A stretch of 64,000 nucleotides of DNA from Ananas comosus (taxonomy: Eukaryota; Streptophyta; Magnoliopsida; Poales; Bromeliaceae), in NCBI RefSeq assembly GCF_001540865.1, contig NC_033632.1:5145619-5209618 (forward strand), given 5' to 3'. How positions within the stretch are numbered: position 1 is the stretch's first letter; every line of letters begins with the position of its first letter. The notes beneath the pieces were generated by a model. It saw only the letters and a program-made list of their open reading frames with translations. It was not told where the DNA came from and did no database searches. Below are positions 22,851 through 32,689 of this stretch, one piece after another. A program made the position numbers and the translations under genes.

Positions 22851-22995
22851 CTTTTTTTTTTTTTTGAGATATAGGTAGCACGCTACCTGCTTCATTTATT
22901 TCATTTAGAAATAAACTTAGCTGAAAATGTGAATCAACTAGGATTCGAACTTGGGTCTCGGGTACCAACCATCAAGCTCTTTTGCCATTTGCGCT
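22851..22995 (-). mobile_element. tRNA-derived SINE with perfect target duplication
   Basis: This is the best-preserved SINE copy. On the minus strand it starts AGCGCAAATGGCAAAAG (box A), then GATGGTTGGTACCCGAG, AGTTCGAATCC (box B), a roughly 60-nt body, the hairpin GGTAGCGTGCTACC and a poly-A tail. A perfect 13-bp duplication AGTGATTAGTTAA flanks it (22838-22850 and 22996-23008). It lacks the first ~14 nt of the longest copies. Confidence 0.9.
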
Positions 22996-23009
22996 AGTGA
23001 TTAGTTAAT

Positions 23010-24160
23010 TTTTATTTTCACATATGTACGTTCTTTTCTTTTCAACTTTTTTTTCTTACCTACAGCTATGTAAAAATTCTTGACATACTTTGGTTCATGG
23101 TAAGATTGTATAGTAATTGAAAAATAAGGCCTTATAAGATTGTATGAAAATATGTAAGGTAACCTCAACTTCATGTTCAGGAAGGTAAATAAGTTATAAA
23201 TATAAATAGAAGATATTAAAAAATACTTCAGTTTTTATTAAACTGTAGAAATCGACTTAAATTTAAAAACTTCGGCTTCTATCACGCCAAGTGAGCTACA
23301 AATAGCTAAAGAAAAAACCTCAGAATTAGCTTCAGTTTTAGCAAAATGAGAAAACATCAAATTGATACAAATACATTTAAATGTGCATATTAACTAGTAG
23401 TTAATTTGTTACTTTATATAAACTATAAAAATAGGTTAAAAACTTTAAATTATATGAAGCGAATAATGTCAAAATAATTGTTTTAAATAAATTTTGATTT
23501 CTTTAGACTATTCAAGAGATATATTTAATAATTTTTTAAAACATATAAAAATAGATATAAATATTTATAATATATCATAACTTTATAGAAATAAACTTTT
23601 AACCGGATAATGTCCATCAGCAACTATGTTAGTTGTCTTATAAAAAAATTAATGTTACATGTAACAAGTGTAAATCTTATACCTCACGTATTCTAAGATT
23701 CACAAATATATTTTTAGCTTTTCAGAATTAAAAAAAATAATATTATCAATGAAAAAATAATGATTTTTGAATAAAATGTAAAATTAATAATCTATAAAAT
23801 AGATGTGAGATACCATTGTTCTTGAAAAACAAACAATTTGCATTCAGTCCCCTAAAAAAAATTCTTCACAAATAGCCCCACCAAATAATTGTAGGAATGA
23901 TTTTTTTTTTTTCTTTTTCTTTGTGCAAACAGTACACTGAAATGGAGTGTGCAAACTCTAATATTAAATTGAATACAATAATTTAATTACCGTATTTTCT
24001 TTAACTTAGCAACGTGAAAAAAATTTAAAAAGATTATCATGATTTAGTAAAGATAACACAGTAGGCCAAATACCGTGTTTTAGGATACGGTAAATAAATC
24101 ATCATACTCAATTTAAAATTTATAGTTGACTTTTCTATCTAGAGTGATAGTTGTATGGAC
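23010..24160. other. AT-rich intergenic DNA
   Basis: No gene or element recognised. Confidence 0.5.
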
Positions 24161-24167
24161 AATAAGT

Positions 24168-24560
24168 GTCACGCCCCGGGGTCCTTTTATTTGTTCAAAA
24201 GCACAGCGGAAAATTAGCTATAAATTTTTTTTTGAAAACCTGACCCCAGAGTGCCAGATCCGCCACAAACACAGGGAATCCACTGTTCCCACGGACAGAA
24301 TCTCCCCTGTATTTGCACGGCGTCGCACAAGTACAACAGAGTATAGATACACACACAACCACAACCNCCAGAGGCCAAGTTTGCTTCGTGGCTTCTCCGG
24401 AAAACCGGAGTTACTATTCACTTAAGTCGAACTTCCGGGTCTCATAACTTCTCCACTTTAGCTCGGTTTTGCCTGAAATTTGACGTGTGCTTATGTAATT
24501 AAATTACACACATAAAAATCGTCAACAGAGAGTCTAATTGCACTGTCAAAATCTCAGTCC
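24168..24560. mobile_element. Possible LTR fragment
   Basis: The stretch begins TGTCACGCCCCGGGGTCC, an LTR-like start, and has a composition unlike its flanks, with one N at 24367. I found no second terminus, so this is a tentative call. Confidence 0.3.
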
Positions 24561-25089
24561 TTACAATAAGAGGCTCATTCCTGTAATTATAATTTTACAA
24601 AAGTTATTTGTAAAATAAAAATTAAGAAAACTAAATGCAAAAATAAATTTGTAGAAATATCTTTGCTAAGGAGAAGAGGGCCAGAAGAAAAGAAAAAAAA
24701 TAAAAGAAAAAGAAAACGTGGCAATTGAGGGTATGATATTATTCACTTTATAACTATTAAATATTTAGGATTGAATAGATGGTCGGTAGAATACATAAGA
24801 ATACATAATTTGAGAGTTCTCTCCAATCCACAAAGCGTTCTCTCTTTTGTTCTCGCCACGTGAGTATGTGACAGCTTCTTCACCCTTCCACTCTCTCTCT
24901 CCCCCCTCCCCTCTTTCTCTATAATATATTTTATGATTTCTCTCTCTCCCCCTTCTCTCTCTTCTTTTAGGCATATCCTAATTCTCACTCCCACAACTTT
25001 CTCTTAGATTTTTTTTATCATATTATATATTATTCTCTATTCTCCCTCTCTCTCTCTCTCTCTCATTCTCCCCTCCCCTCTTTCTCTCT
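24561..25089. other. AT-rich DNA with CT-rich simple repeats
   Basis: Pyrimidine-rich stretches (CTCTCT and CCCCTC) occur at 24890-24965 and 25040-25090. No gene. Confidence 0.5.
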
Positions 25090-26574
25090 GGGCCCGTTTA
25101 GTCTAATTTCTGAAAAAATGATTTCTCCAGAATTGATTTTGGTTTGAAAAAGTGATTTCTGTTAAAAGCTGTAGAGTGTTTGGCTGAGTCTGGTAGAAAA
25201 ATGATTGTACTGAAGTAATTTTAAAAAACTATTTGGCAATTTTTTTTGCTGAAGTGATTTTGTAATGTTTTTTAATATTAGTCATTCTTAAAAGTAATTA
25301 ATATTACATACCAATATTTCAAGTTATTAATAACTATTTAATATAACAAAAGTGTGTAATGATAAATATTCATTATGATAACAATTTATCAAAATGTACT
25401 CATCAATGATGCAGCAATACGATCGCGAGCTTGGGTCATGATATAATCATCTGTTACTCCACATTTTGCTTTCTCTCTAAATTTATTAACCATATTTTGC
25501 CATCTAATTCTATTAAAATGAGTATTCGGTCGGTTTCCGTCATTGATCTCTTCAACACATGTTTCGTAAAAAATTTTAAATAACGTTGCATCCCACATAG
25601 TTTTAATTTTTTTTTTTTTTTGGTAGATAGTTCTCCTTGTGATGGATTCATTTTTCAGATTTCTGGTAAACAAATTAAATAGTATTAAAAGATACAAACA
25701 CATAAAAACTCACTAAAGATACAAACATAATTTTGCATTAGATGCAGATCCCACCAAACATAATAAAAACTCACTAAAGATATAACTCTATATAAAATAG
25801 TTTTACATTACATGCAGATTGTCGATGTAGATCCGACCAAGCCGGCGGGATCTACCTTTGTCGGATCTCGCCGGTGCTGATTCGGGCTAGGATCCGGCAT
25901 AGCCGGAGCCCACCGGCACGAATCCAGCCAATGCTGGCTGAATCCATCTTTGCCGGATCCCGCCAATGCTGATCCGGGCCCGGATCTGGCTCAAAGGAAG
26001 ATCCGGGGCTGGATCCGGCAAAGCCGGAGCCCACCTACGCGGATCTGGGGTCGGGTTGAGCGTTTTAGGCATAGAAATCAAGAGAGGGAGGGAGAAAAAT
26101 ATGTATGAAAAAAAAAAAGAGTGAGTAACTTGGAGGTTTGCCGAAAGGAAAGGCGTTGCCGGAGAAAAAACGTTGCAAGAGAGGAAGAAGGGAGAGAGAT
26201 GAAGAAGAAAGGAGAGGTGAGTTTTTTTTTTTTTAAGAGTGGAGAGTTGGCTGTGAAGTGGGAGAGAGGATGGGTTGGCTGTGAAGTAAATGGGAGAGAG
26301 GATAGTGTAGTGGAGAAGATGTTATTAATTAAAAACGGATATAGTAGAATTTTATTATTTGTTTAGGGGTAGTTTTGGTATTTTAATAAAAAATTTTAAG
26401 TGCTGAAACAGCTTGTGCAGGAATCAGTTTTAAGAAGCAGGTTTTTCAGCTTCTACTTTTGGGGGTTGAAGAATCAGTTTTCTGTTTTTGAGAGACCTTT
26501 ACCAAACACTCTATAGAGCCCAAAAGTGATTTTGAACCTAAAATTACTTTGAAAAAACTAGGCCAAACAGGACC
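25090..26574 (-). mobile_element. PIF/Harbinger-type element with Myb/SANT-like remnant
   Basis: The left end GGGCCCGTTTAG pairs with the complement of the right end (GGTCCTGTTTGG), and similarity continues for about 35 bp inwards. Both flanks are TCT, giving the 3-bp duplication expected of this superfamily (usually TWA). Inside, the minus strand holds a Myb/SANT-like frame. At 25840-26060 there are GC-rich reiterations around GGATC and GCCGGA. There is no transposase, so the element is non-autonomous. Confidence 0.7.
25392..25598 (-). pseudogene. Myb/SANT-like DNA-binding domain remnant
   Basis: From an internal Met, the frame reads MWDATLFKIFYETCVEEI, GNRPNTHFNRIRWQNMV and NKFREKAKCGVT. 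This follows the plant Myb/SANT-like domain pattern (W...F..LC.EE...GNRP..HF....W.N...F) found in PIF/Harbinger ORF1 proteins and host relatives. It ends after about 69 residues. The upstream 35 codons look like non-coding read-through. Confidence 0.65.
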
Positions 26575-26579
26575 TCTAT

Positions 26580-27507
26580 TATCTATATCTTTTTTATATA
26601 TATATATATATATATTATTTGTGAGTTCCGTCATATTAAGAAATTGCACCACATTGCAACTTAAGTCATAAACCAATGAGAGTTTGCCACATATCTAACA
26701 AAAAGTTTTGGATAGGCTAGTTGCACTATTAATCGATTCTAAAATCTGCATCAAAAATAAACTTTTGTAGTGCAATAAATTATTGAGATATTAATTTTAT
26801 ATTATTATATTTTATTTCATAATATTAATTATCAGATATTATATTTTTATTTTAAAATATTAATTATCAAATATTACATTAATAATCTAATACTCAGTGC
26901 GGTATATGCAGCATTGGTATGTACCAGGTGTAAATAAAGATTTCTCCTCTCTCTTGAAATTATGAGTTCGTCCAATTAATATTCTTTGTACTAAGTGTAT
27001 ACTTTTACATACACCACATACCTAAAATTCTTTAATAGAGATTTTAAAATTAATTCATCAAATATAATTTACGTTATTAGACTTCTAGATATATATATTT
27101 AATTAAATTTTAATATTAGAACAGTAATCTAATATAAGTTGAGGTGTATGGAATATTAATATACACTAATAGTTTCTCTTTTTTCAATCAATTTTAACAA
27201 TATAAAGACACCTCATCTATTCTTCAATTTGAAATAAGTTATCTAACTTTAAATTTTTTGTAAAAAAATTTATTTATAAAATAACTATCAAAACTAAAAA
27301 TTTGATTGAATTTTTTAAAAAAATTATTAGTATAATTTAATTTTACAAATGCTAAAAGTTAAGAAAATATCAATAAAAATTATTTTTTATAATACACATA
27401 ATATTACTTTATAAATTTCTTATATTTTTTAATTATAATTTTTTTAATATTAATTTTTTTAATAACTTTAATTGTCTGAAATATTAACTATCTGTCATGC
27501 AGTGCGG
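26580..27507. other. AT-rich intergenic DNA
   Basis: There is a (TA)n run at 26597-26615 and no gene. Confidence 0.5.
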
Positions 27508-28018
27508 TGTCACACCCCAATAATCCCACATCGGATATAAATGGAAATATGATTGGGTATATAAGAGACTTAGACACTAATAATAATAATTGGGCTTAAG
27601 TATTTTGGGCCGGTAGTTGGGCCCAACGAGTTATTATTGTTAGTGGGCTGGATCGTTACATTTGGTATCAAAGTCAATTCATCCGCCGAAAATGTGTGGC
27701 GGCTCTCGACTGAGCCATGGTCTGAAATACAAGGTGACCGGCTATGTCGGGGTCTGGATGACAAGGCTAGCAAGGCGAGTCTCACATCGCCCGGTGATCT
27801 TGCGGCTGAGCTAGGGTCTGAAAGATAAGGTGACCGGTTATGTCAAGGTCTGGGTGACAGGGCTAGCGAGACGAATCTCACATCGCCTGATGATCTTCGG
27901 CTGTGTGTGTGATTGGGCTGACGAGAACGTCAGGGCCTTAATAATAACTGGGCTTAAGCATTTTGGGCCGGTGGTTGGACCGGCGAGTTGTTATTGTTAG
28001 TAGTCTGGATCCTGTACT
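27508..28018 (+). mobile_element. TRIM retrotransposon without 5S sequence
   Basis: The 5' LTR (27508-27660, 153 bp, TGTCACACCCC to CGTTACA) is followed at once by an initiator-Met primer site TTTGGTATCAAAGTCAATTC. The internal domain (to about 27940) contains a tandem duplication of about 100 bp (27722-27820 and 27821-27905), each with CTCACATCGCC. It then has GACGAGAACGTCAGG. The 3' LTR (27941-28018) lacks its first ~75 bp. No protein is encoded. A solo LTR of the same family and length is at 53158-53310. Confidence 0.8.
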
Positions 28019-28430
28019 AACAGTAATAATCCAAGATTCAATATATTTATCAAATTTATTTATTTTTAACAGTTAAAAATCTAATTATAATAAAAAAATA
28101 AAAAAAATTGAGAACTAAAGTAAAAAAAGTTGCAAAAGTTGGAAACAACAGTGCGATTAACCTTAGTTCTTGAAAAAATATCTTTCTAACATTGCAAAAA
28201 AAAAAAACGCGTGGGGAATGAGGGCCATGCGCCTCGCAGACAAATAGTGTCGACATCAACGTCCCATTATTGTCGTTGTTTCAAGCCAGACAGTACATCG
28301 TCCAATCCCATTCACTAGTGAGTAAAGATTACAGGTGATGTAACATTCACCACTAATGGTGTAACATTTGTCCTCCCTTATCTTGTAAACCCTAAACCCT
28401 GAACCCTTATCTTGTCATCCAGGTTCTTAC
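28019..28430. other. AT-rich DNA with a short telomere-like motif
   Basis: Two and a half CCCTAAA-type units occur at about 28386-28408. No gene. Confidence 0.5.
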
Positions 28431-28770
28431 TTAGCTGGTCATTTGTAAATTTTCATTTAGCCAATCATTCAGATTCTGAATCAGTTGAGCAAACTTCCTA
28501 CTAAAAATTATCTCTGATACTAATTATAACGCCCCACTTCTCAAAAGATCATCTATTCTTAAACTACTATAGTCCTAACACAAATAACTTCTTTAATTTT
28601 TAAACTTAACTATCGTCCAAAATATAATAATCAAATTAAAAAAATTAGTCATATCATACTTTACGCATATAACTATTTTAAAATTTTGATGCTTCAACCT
28701 AAAGATACAAAATATTATAATAGCGTAAAGATGGCATTTCTCAAGCTCAATAGCTTTTATACCCCCTTGT
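28431..28770 (-). mobile_element. Cassandra-type LTR, primer site and internal remnant, minus strand
   Basis: On the minus strand a decayed LTR (28770 down to 28525) retains GTGTTAGGACTATAGTAGT from the 5S-like block and ends GGGGCGTTATA. The primer site ATTAGTATCAGAG follows (28512-28524), then internal sequence. It is heavily mutated. Confidence 0.55.
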
Positions 28771-29640
28771 TCTCAAGCGTCTCCGTTTGATTCGGGTATA
28801 AAAAAAAACTATTTATTTCATAAATAGATATGAGTTCAAGTATAAACAAAAACTAGACCAATTTTGCGTTTAGATGAAAATTGAGTTATTTTCGAGAATA
28901 AAAAAAAAACCTTTAGATAAATAAAATGGAATAAGAAGAATAGTAAATAAAAAATAATAATATTGCTTTTTATATTATATTTGAATTTAAAATTTAAAAT
29001 TTATATGCTAACTTTTTAAATTTAAATATAACATTTAAATTTTAAAAATTAAAAATTAAAAAATTTTAAATCTCAAATTTAAAATTTAAAGTTTAAATTT
29101 TAAATTTCAAAATTTACATTAAAGACTAAATCTAAATTTTAAAATATAAAATATTAAATTATAAATTTAAAAATTTAAAATATTAATTTATAATTTAAAT
29201 TTTAAAATTTAAAATTTTAATTTTAAAATAATAAATTATAAATTTTTAAAATTTAAAATTTAATTTTTAAAAATTAAACAGGGATGGAAACACCTCTATT
29301 CCCACAAGGTTTGGGAACAACAATCCCACACTCCTTAACCGGTTATTTTAGAATAATCCGTTAAGAAGTGGGTGTAAGACCCCATATAGTTATATATATA
29401 AAATATTATAGGCTAAAACGCTAAAATCCGATTTAAATATTTTGAGTGTTGACTAAATTTAAGAGAATTAAGCATTTTAGGACGGAAGTAGTTTATCCAA
29501 TATTATTCCGAAATAATAAGATTTGATCGAAATAAAATATTTCAGCCACCTAACATTATGTTTGGTGGAATAGGGAAGGATAACTCCCGAACTGAAATGG
29601 GGCCTGAGAGAAAATAAAAATAACAATGTTAGCGCAGAGA
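28771..29640. mobile_element. AT-rich TIR element hosting a Cassandra solo LTR
   Basis: The ends (CCGTTTGATTCGGGTATAAA at the left; a GTTTGGTGGAATAGGGA block at the right) and the interior (long runs of TTTAAAATTTAAA, then GGGATGGAAACAC) match the style of the element at 38747-39432. The exact right end is uncertain. Confidence 0.45.
29373..29495 (+). mobile_element. Cassandra-type LTR fragment
   Basis: It starts TGTAAGACCCCATATAG and contains ATATATATAAAATATTAT, GGCTAAAACGCTAAAATCCG and the 5S-derived GAATTAAGCATTTTAGGACGG. It breaks off after AAGTAGT, so the end of the LTR is missing. Confidence 0.65.
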
Positions 29641-29676
29641 AGTTAGCCTGGATGATGAGATCTTAAGATCAGAACA

Positions 29677-30661
29677 TAGGGATGTTAACGGGTCGGATTT
29701 GGGTCGGGTTTTCAAAAACTCGAACCCGAACCCGAATACCAATTTGATACCCGAACCCGAACCCGAACCCGACGGGTTTTAAAAATCCATACCCATATCC
29801 GCACCCGACCAAAAACTCGAAACCCGAACCCAAACCCGAAAACCCGAACCCGAAAACCCGAACATGGGACTAGGGACCGGCCACGGACGACGCGTCTAGG
29901 AACGGGCCGTGGGCGAGGCGGGTGGATGGCAGAGGAAGGATTGCCGGAGTGGGGACAGGTGGGGAGACCACAGACGACAGATCGAAGGGCGGGTGGACAG
30001 CAGAGGAAGGATTGCCGAAGTGGGAACAGGTGGGGGAGACCGCGGATGACGGATCGAACTATCGAAGGGCGGGTTGACGACAGAGGAAGGATTGCCAGAG
30101 CCCGGAGTGGAGACAGGCGGGGAGACCGCGGTCCGCGGACGACAGATCGGAGGGGGCGGGTCGAGCGGCGAAACACGAAATGGCGGATGGGGCAAAGCAG
30201 GTCGAGCGGCGAAACACGAATGGCGGACGGGGCAAAACGCAAAAGGGAATTAGGGTTTAGGGTCTTAGGGATGAGAAATCCTGCCGCTCGGTTCTGGTCG
30301 AAGCCGCATATCCCGAGGAGGCGAGGACCTGAAAAGTAAGGAAAAATAGGAAAATATATGCGGCGAGGATCTGAAAAGTAAGGAAAAATAGGAAAATAAA
30401 GAGGGATTTTTGTATACTGTTGGATGAAAATCAATGATAAACATATATATAATATATATATATATATATAATTTTCGGGTTCGGGTTCGGTTTCGGATTC
30501 GGGTCGGGTATATACAAAATCCATATCCGTATCCATATCCGTCGGATTTTTATTTTCTATACCCATAACCGAATCCATATCCGTTTAGCTCGGGTAAATC
30601 CGTCCCGCTCGGATTCGAGTTCGGGTAATTTTTCGGATATTCATACCCATTGACATCCCTA
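29677..30661. mobile_element. Non-autonomous hAT element with intact ends
   Basis: TIRs are TAGGGATGT at both ends, with longer partial pairing (TAACGGGTCGG, AATGGGTATG). A perfect 8-bp duplication TCAGAACA flanks it (29669-29676 and 30662-30669). The 985-bp interior has telomere-like CCCGAAC reiterations near both ends and three imperfect repeats of about 70-85 bp at 29920-30156 (core GAGGAAGGATTGCC). It also holds a duplicated GAAAAGTAAGGAAAAATAGG at 30329-30400. A long open frame on the minus strand is repeat-derived and not a protein. It ends about 40 bp from the likely HPL TATA box. Confidence 0.9.
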
Positions 30662-30699
30662 TCAGAACATCATCTTGCTTGTAGGGCTAGCTTTGCTCT

Positions 30700-30714
30700 T
30701 ATTTATATATATTC
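30700..30714 (+). promoter_or_regulatory. Likely TATA box of HPL
   Basis: TATTTATATATATT lies about 185 bp before the HPL start codon and is the only good TATA candidate between the hAT element and the gene. Transcription would then start near 30735, which places the palindrome at 30764-30846 in the leader. Confidence 0.5.
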
Positions 30715-30763
30715 TTCAATTACGAGGAGACAAGACATGAGCATTAATAAACATTAGGGTAGC

Positions 30764-30846
30764 TAGCTGGACAAAAATTTGCTGGGCAGCGTNCTGCCCA
30801 AACTAATTAGTTTGGGCACGCTGCCCAGCAAATTTTTGTCCAGCTA
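30764..30846. repeat. Near-perfect palindrome in the HPL leader region
   Basis: The outer arms (29 nt, 30764-30792 and 30818-30846) are exact complements starting TAGCTGGACAAAAATTTGCT. Inside, 30795-30818 is itself a perfect 24-nt palindrome around CTAATTAG. Only two bases (an N at 30793 and C at 30794) break the symmetry. It lies 45 bp before the HPL ATG. It could be a tiny foldback transposon, and no clear target duplication beyond TA is seen. Confidence 0.85.
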
Positions 30847-30891
30847 TAGCAGCGCAAAACCGATCGATCGATCAGAAAGAAATTAATTAAG

Positions 30892-32370
30892 ATGATGATA
30901 ACTACGGCATCGATGGCCCTGCGACCGACTTTACTGTTAGCCTCCACGGCCGCCAGCGGGGGGCCGCCGCGGGCGATCCCGGGCAGCTACGGCCTTCCAC
31001 TGCTGGGCCCTCTGAAGGACCGTCTGGACTACTTCTGGTTCCAAGGCCCCGACGAGTTCTTCCGCCGACGCATGGCCGCCCACGGCAGCACCGTCTTCCG
31101 CACCAACATGCCCCCGACCTTCCCCTTCTTCGTCGGCGTCGACCCCCGCGTCGTCGCCCTCCTCGACTGCGCCTCCTTCGCCGCGCTCTTCGACGCCTCC
31201 CTCGTCGACAAGCGCGACGTCCTCATCGGCCCCTACACCCCCAGCCTCGCCTTCACCGGCGGCACCCGCGTCGCCGTCTACCTCGACCCCTCCGAGCCCG
31301 CCCACGCCCGCGTCAAGTCCTTCTGCCTCGACCTCCTCCGCCGCAACGCCCGCGCCTGGCCCTCCGAGTTCCTCCGCAGCCTCGACGCCATGCTCTCCGC
31401 CGTCGAGTCCGACATGCCCTCCGCAGGCAAGCCGGCCAACTTCGTCCTCCCCCTGCAGAAGTGCATATTCTCCTTCCTCTGCAGGTGCATGGTCGGCGCC
31501 GACCCGTCGGCCGACCCCACCATCGCGGAATTCGGCTTCGCCATGCTCGACAAGTGGCTGGCCCTGCAGCTCCTCCCCACCCAGAAGGTCGGGGTCATCC
31601 CCCAGCCGCTGGAGGAGCTGCTCCTCCACTCCTTCCCCTTCCCCTTCGCCCTCGTCAGCGGCGACTACCGCAAGCTCTACGACTTCGTCGACAAGCACGG
31701 CGGAGAGGTCGTCCGGCTGGCCGAGGCCGAGTACGGCCTGAAAAAGGACGAGGCCATCAACAACATCCTCTTCGTCCTCGGCTTCAACGCCTTCGGGGGA
31801 TTCTCCGTCTTCTTCCCTTTCCTGATCTCGTCGATCGGGGGCGACAGGTCGGGCCTGCGGGCGAAGCTGAGGGAGGAGGCGAGGCGCGTGCTGGAGGCGA
31901 AGGAGCTGGGGTTCGAGGCGGTGCGGGAGATGGAGCTGGTGCGGTCGGCCGTGTACGAGGTGCTGCGGATGAAGCCGCCGGTGCCGCTGCAGTACGGGCG
32001 GGCGCGGGCGGACTTCGTGCTGCGGTCGCACGACGCCGCCTTTCAGGTGGCCAAGGGGGAGCTGCTGTGCGGGTACCAGCCGGCGGCGATGCGGGACCCG
32101 CGGGTGTTCGACGACCCCGACTCGTTCGTGCCGGAGCGGTTCGTGGGGGAGCGGGGGAGAGCCCTGCTGCAGTATCTGTATTGGTCCAACGGGCCGGAGA
32201 CCGGGCGCCCCACCACGGAGAACAAGCAGTGCGCGGCCAAGGACTACGTGGTGGACACGGCGTGCCTGCTGGTGGCGGAGATGTTCAGGCGCTACGATGA
32301 CTTCCAGTGCGATGACGGCGGGCTGGCATTCACCAAGCTCGACAAAGCTACCATGGCGCAAGTTAAGTGA
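30892..32370 (+). CDS. HPL: Fatty acid hydroperoxide lyase (CYP74B), intact and intronless
   Basis: A 492-residue cytochrome P450 of the CYP74 clan. HPL cleaves 13-hydroperoxides of linolenic or linoleic acid into a C6 aldehyde (green-leaf volatiles) and a C12 oxo-acid, without O2 or a reductase. Visible signatures: IPGSYGLPLLGPL (29-41), LDYFWFQGPDEFF (45-57), DKRDVLIGPYTPS (106-118), the I-helix FNAFGGFSVFFPF (298-310), the ExxR-type YEVLRMKPP (355-363) and the haem loop SNGPETG...NKQCAAK with ligand Cys447. Leu111, where allene oxide synthases have Phe, and strong resemblance to the grass HPL favour HPL over AOS. Length is usual. The N-terminus is short and Ser/Thr/Ala-rich; ATGs at 30892, 30895 and 30913 are possible starts. 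Third codon positions are almost all G or C. An open frame on the opposite strand is a composition shadow. Confidence 0.95.
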   Translation: MMITTASMALRPTLLLASTAASGGPPRAIPGSYGLPLLGPLKDRLDYFWFQGPDEFFRRRMAAHGSTVFRTNMPPTFPFFVGVDPRVVALLDCASFAALFDASLVDKRDVLIGPYTPSLAFTGGTRVAVYLDPSEPAHARVKSFCLDLLRRNARAWPSEFLRSLDAMLSAVESDMPSAGKPANFVLPLQKCIFSFLCRCMVGADPSADPTIAEFGFAMLDKWLALQLLPTQKVGVIPQPLEELLLHSFPFPFALVSGDYRKLYDFVDKHGGEVVRLAEAEYGLKKDEAINNILFVLGFNAFGGFSVFFPFLISSIGGDRSGLRAKLREEARRVLEAKELGFEAVREMELVRSAVYEVLRMKPPVPLQYGRARADFVLRSHDAAFQVAKGELLCGYQPAAMRDPRVFDDPDSFVPERFVGERGRALLQYLYWSNGPETGRPTTENKQCAAKDYVVDTACLLVAEMFRRYDDFQCDDGGLAFTKLDKATMAQVK

Positions 32371-32481
32371 TGAGGTGATTATTTAGGAAAAAAAGAACAT
32401 TATGCTACTCTGACTATTTTTCCAATTGTAATATTAATTAAAATAAATTATCCAGACATAATAGCTTAATATTATAATTAA

Positions 32482-32517
<36 letters not shown>

Positions 32518-32689
32518 AAAACTATTAATTATATTTTATTAATACATATTATTTGTACTTAAATATTATAATAATTTTTTTATTAAATCATATGTATAAT
32601 AAATATTTTTTTATTAAATTGTAGTTTATAGCAAATTATTGTCATTAAATATTAAAATAGATTAATTTTCTAATAAAAATCCTTTTTGC
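32371..32689. other. HPL 3' flank, AT-rich with (ATT)n
   Basis: An (ATT)n microsatellite of about 10 units occupies 32483-32515. No clear polyadenylation signal could be chosen among many AATAAA-like words. Confidence 0.7.

Noticed and set aside
22851..22995. tRNA gene
   Set aside because: Boxes A and B are present but the sequence cannot form a cloverleaf and continues into a repeated body with a poly-A tail. It is a SINE.
28386..28408. Interstitial telomere repeat
   Set aside because: Only about two and a half CCCTAAA units, too short to be meaningful.
29712..30578. 288-codon minus-strand frame
   Set aside because: It lies entirely within the hAT element and translates its tandem repeats and CCCGAAC runs.
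30937..32361. 474-codon open frame on the minus strand opposite HPL
   Set aside because: It is a shadow of the GC-rich coding strand. Its composition is Val/Glu/Gly-biased and it shows no known domain.
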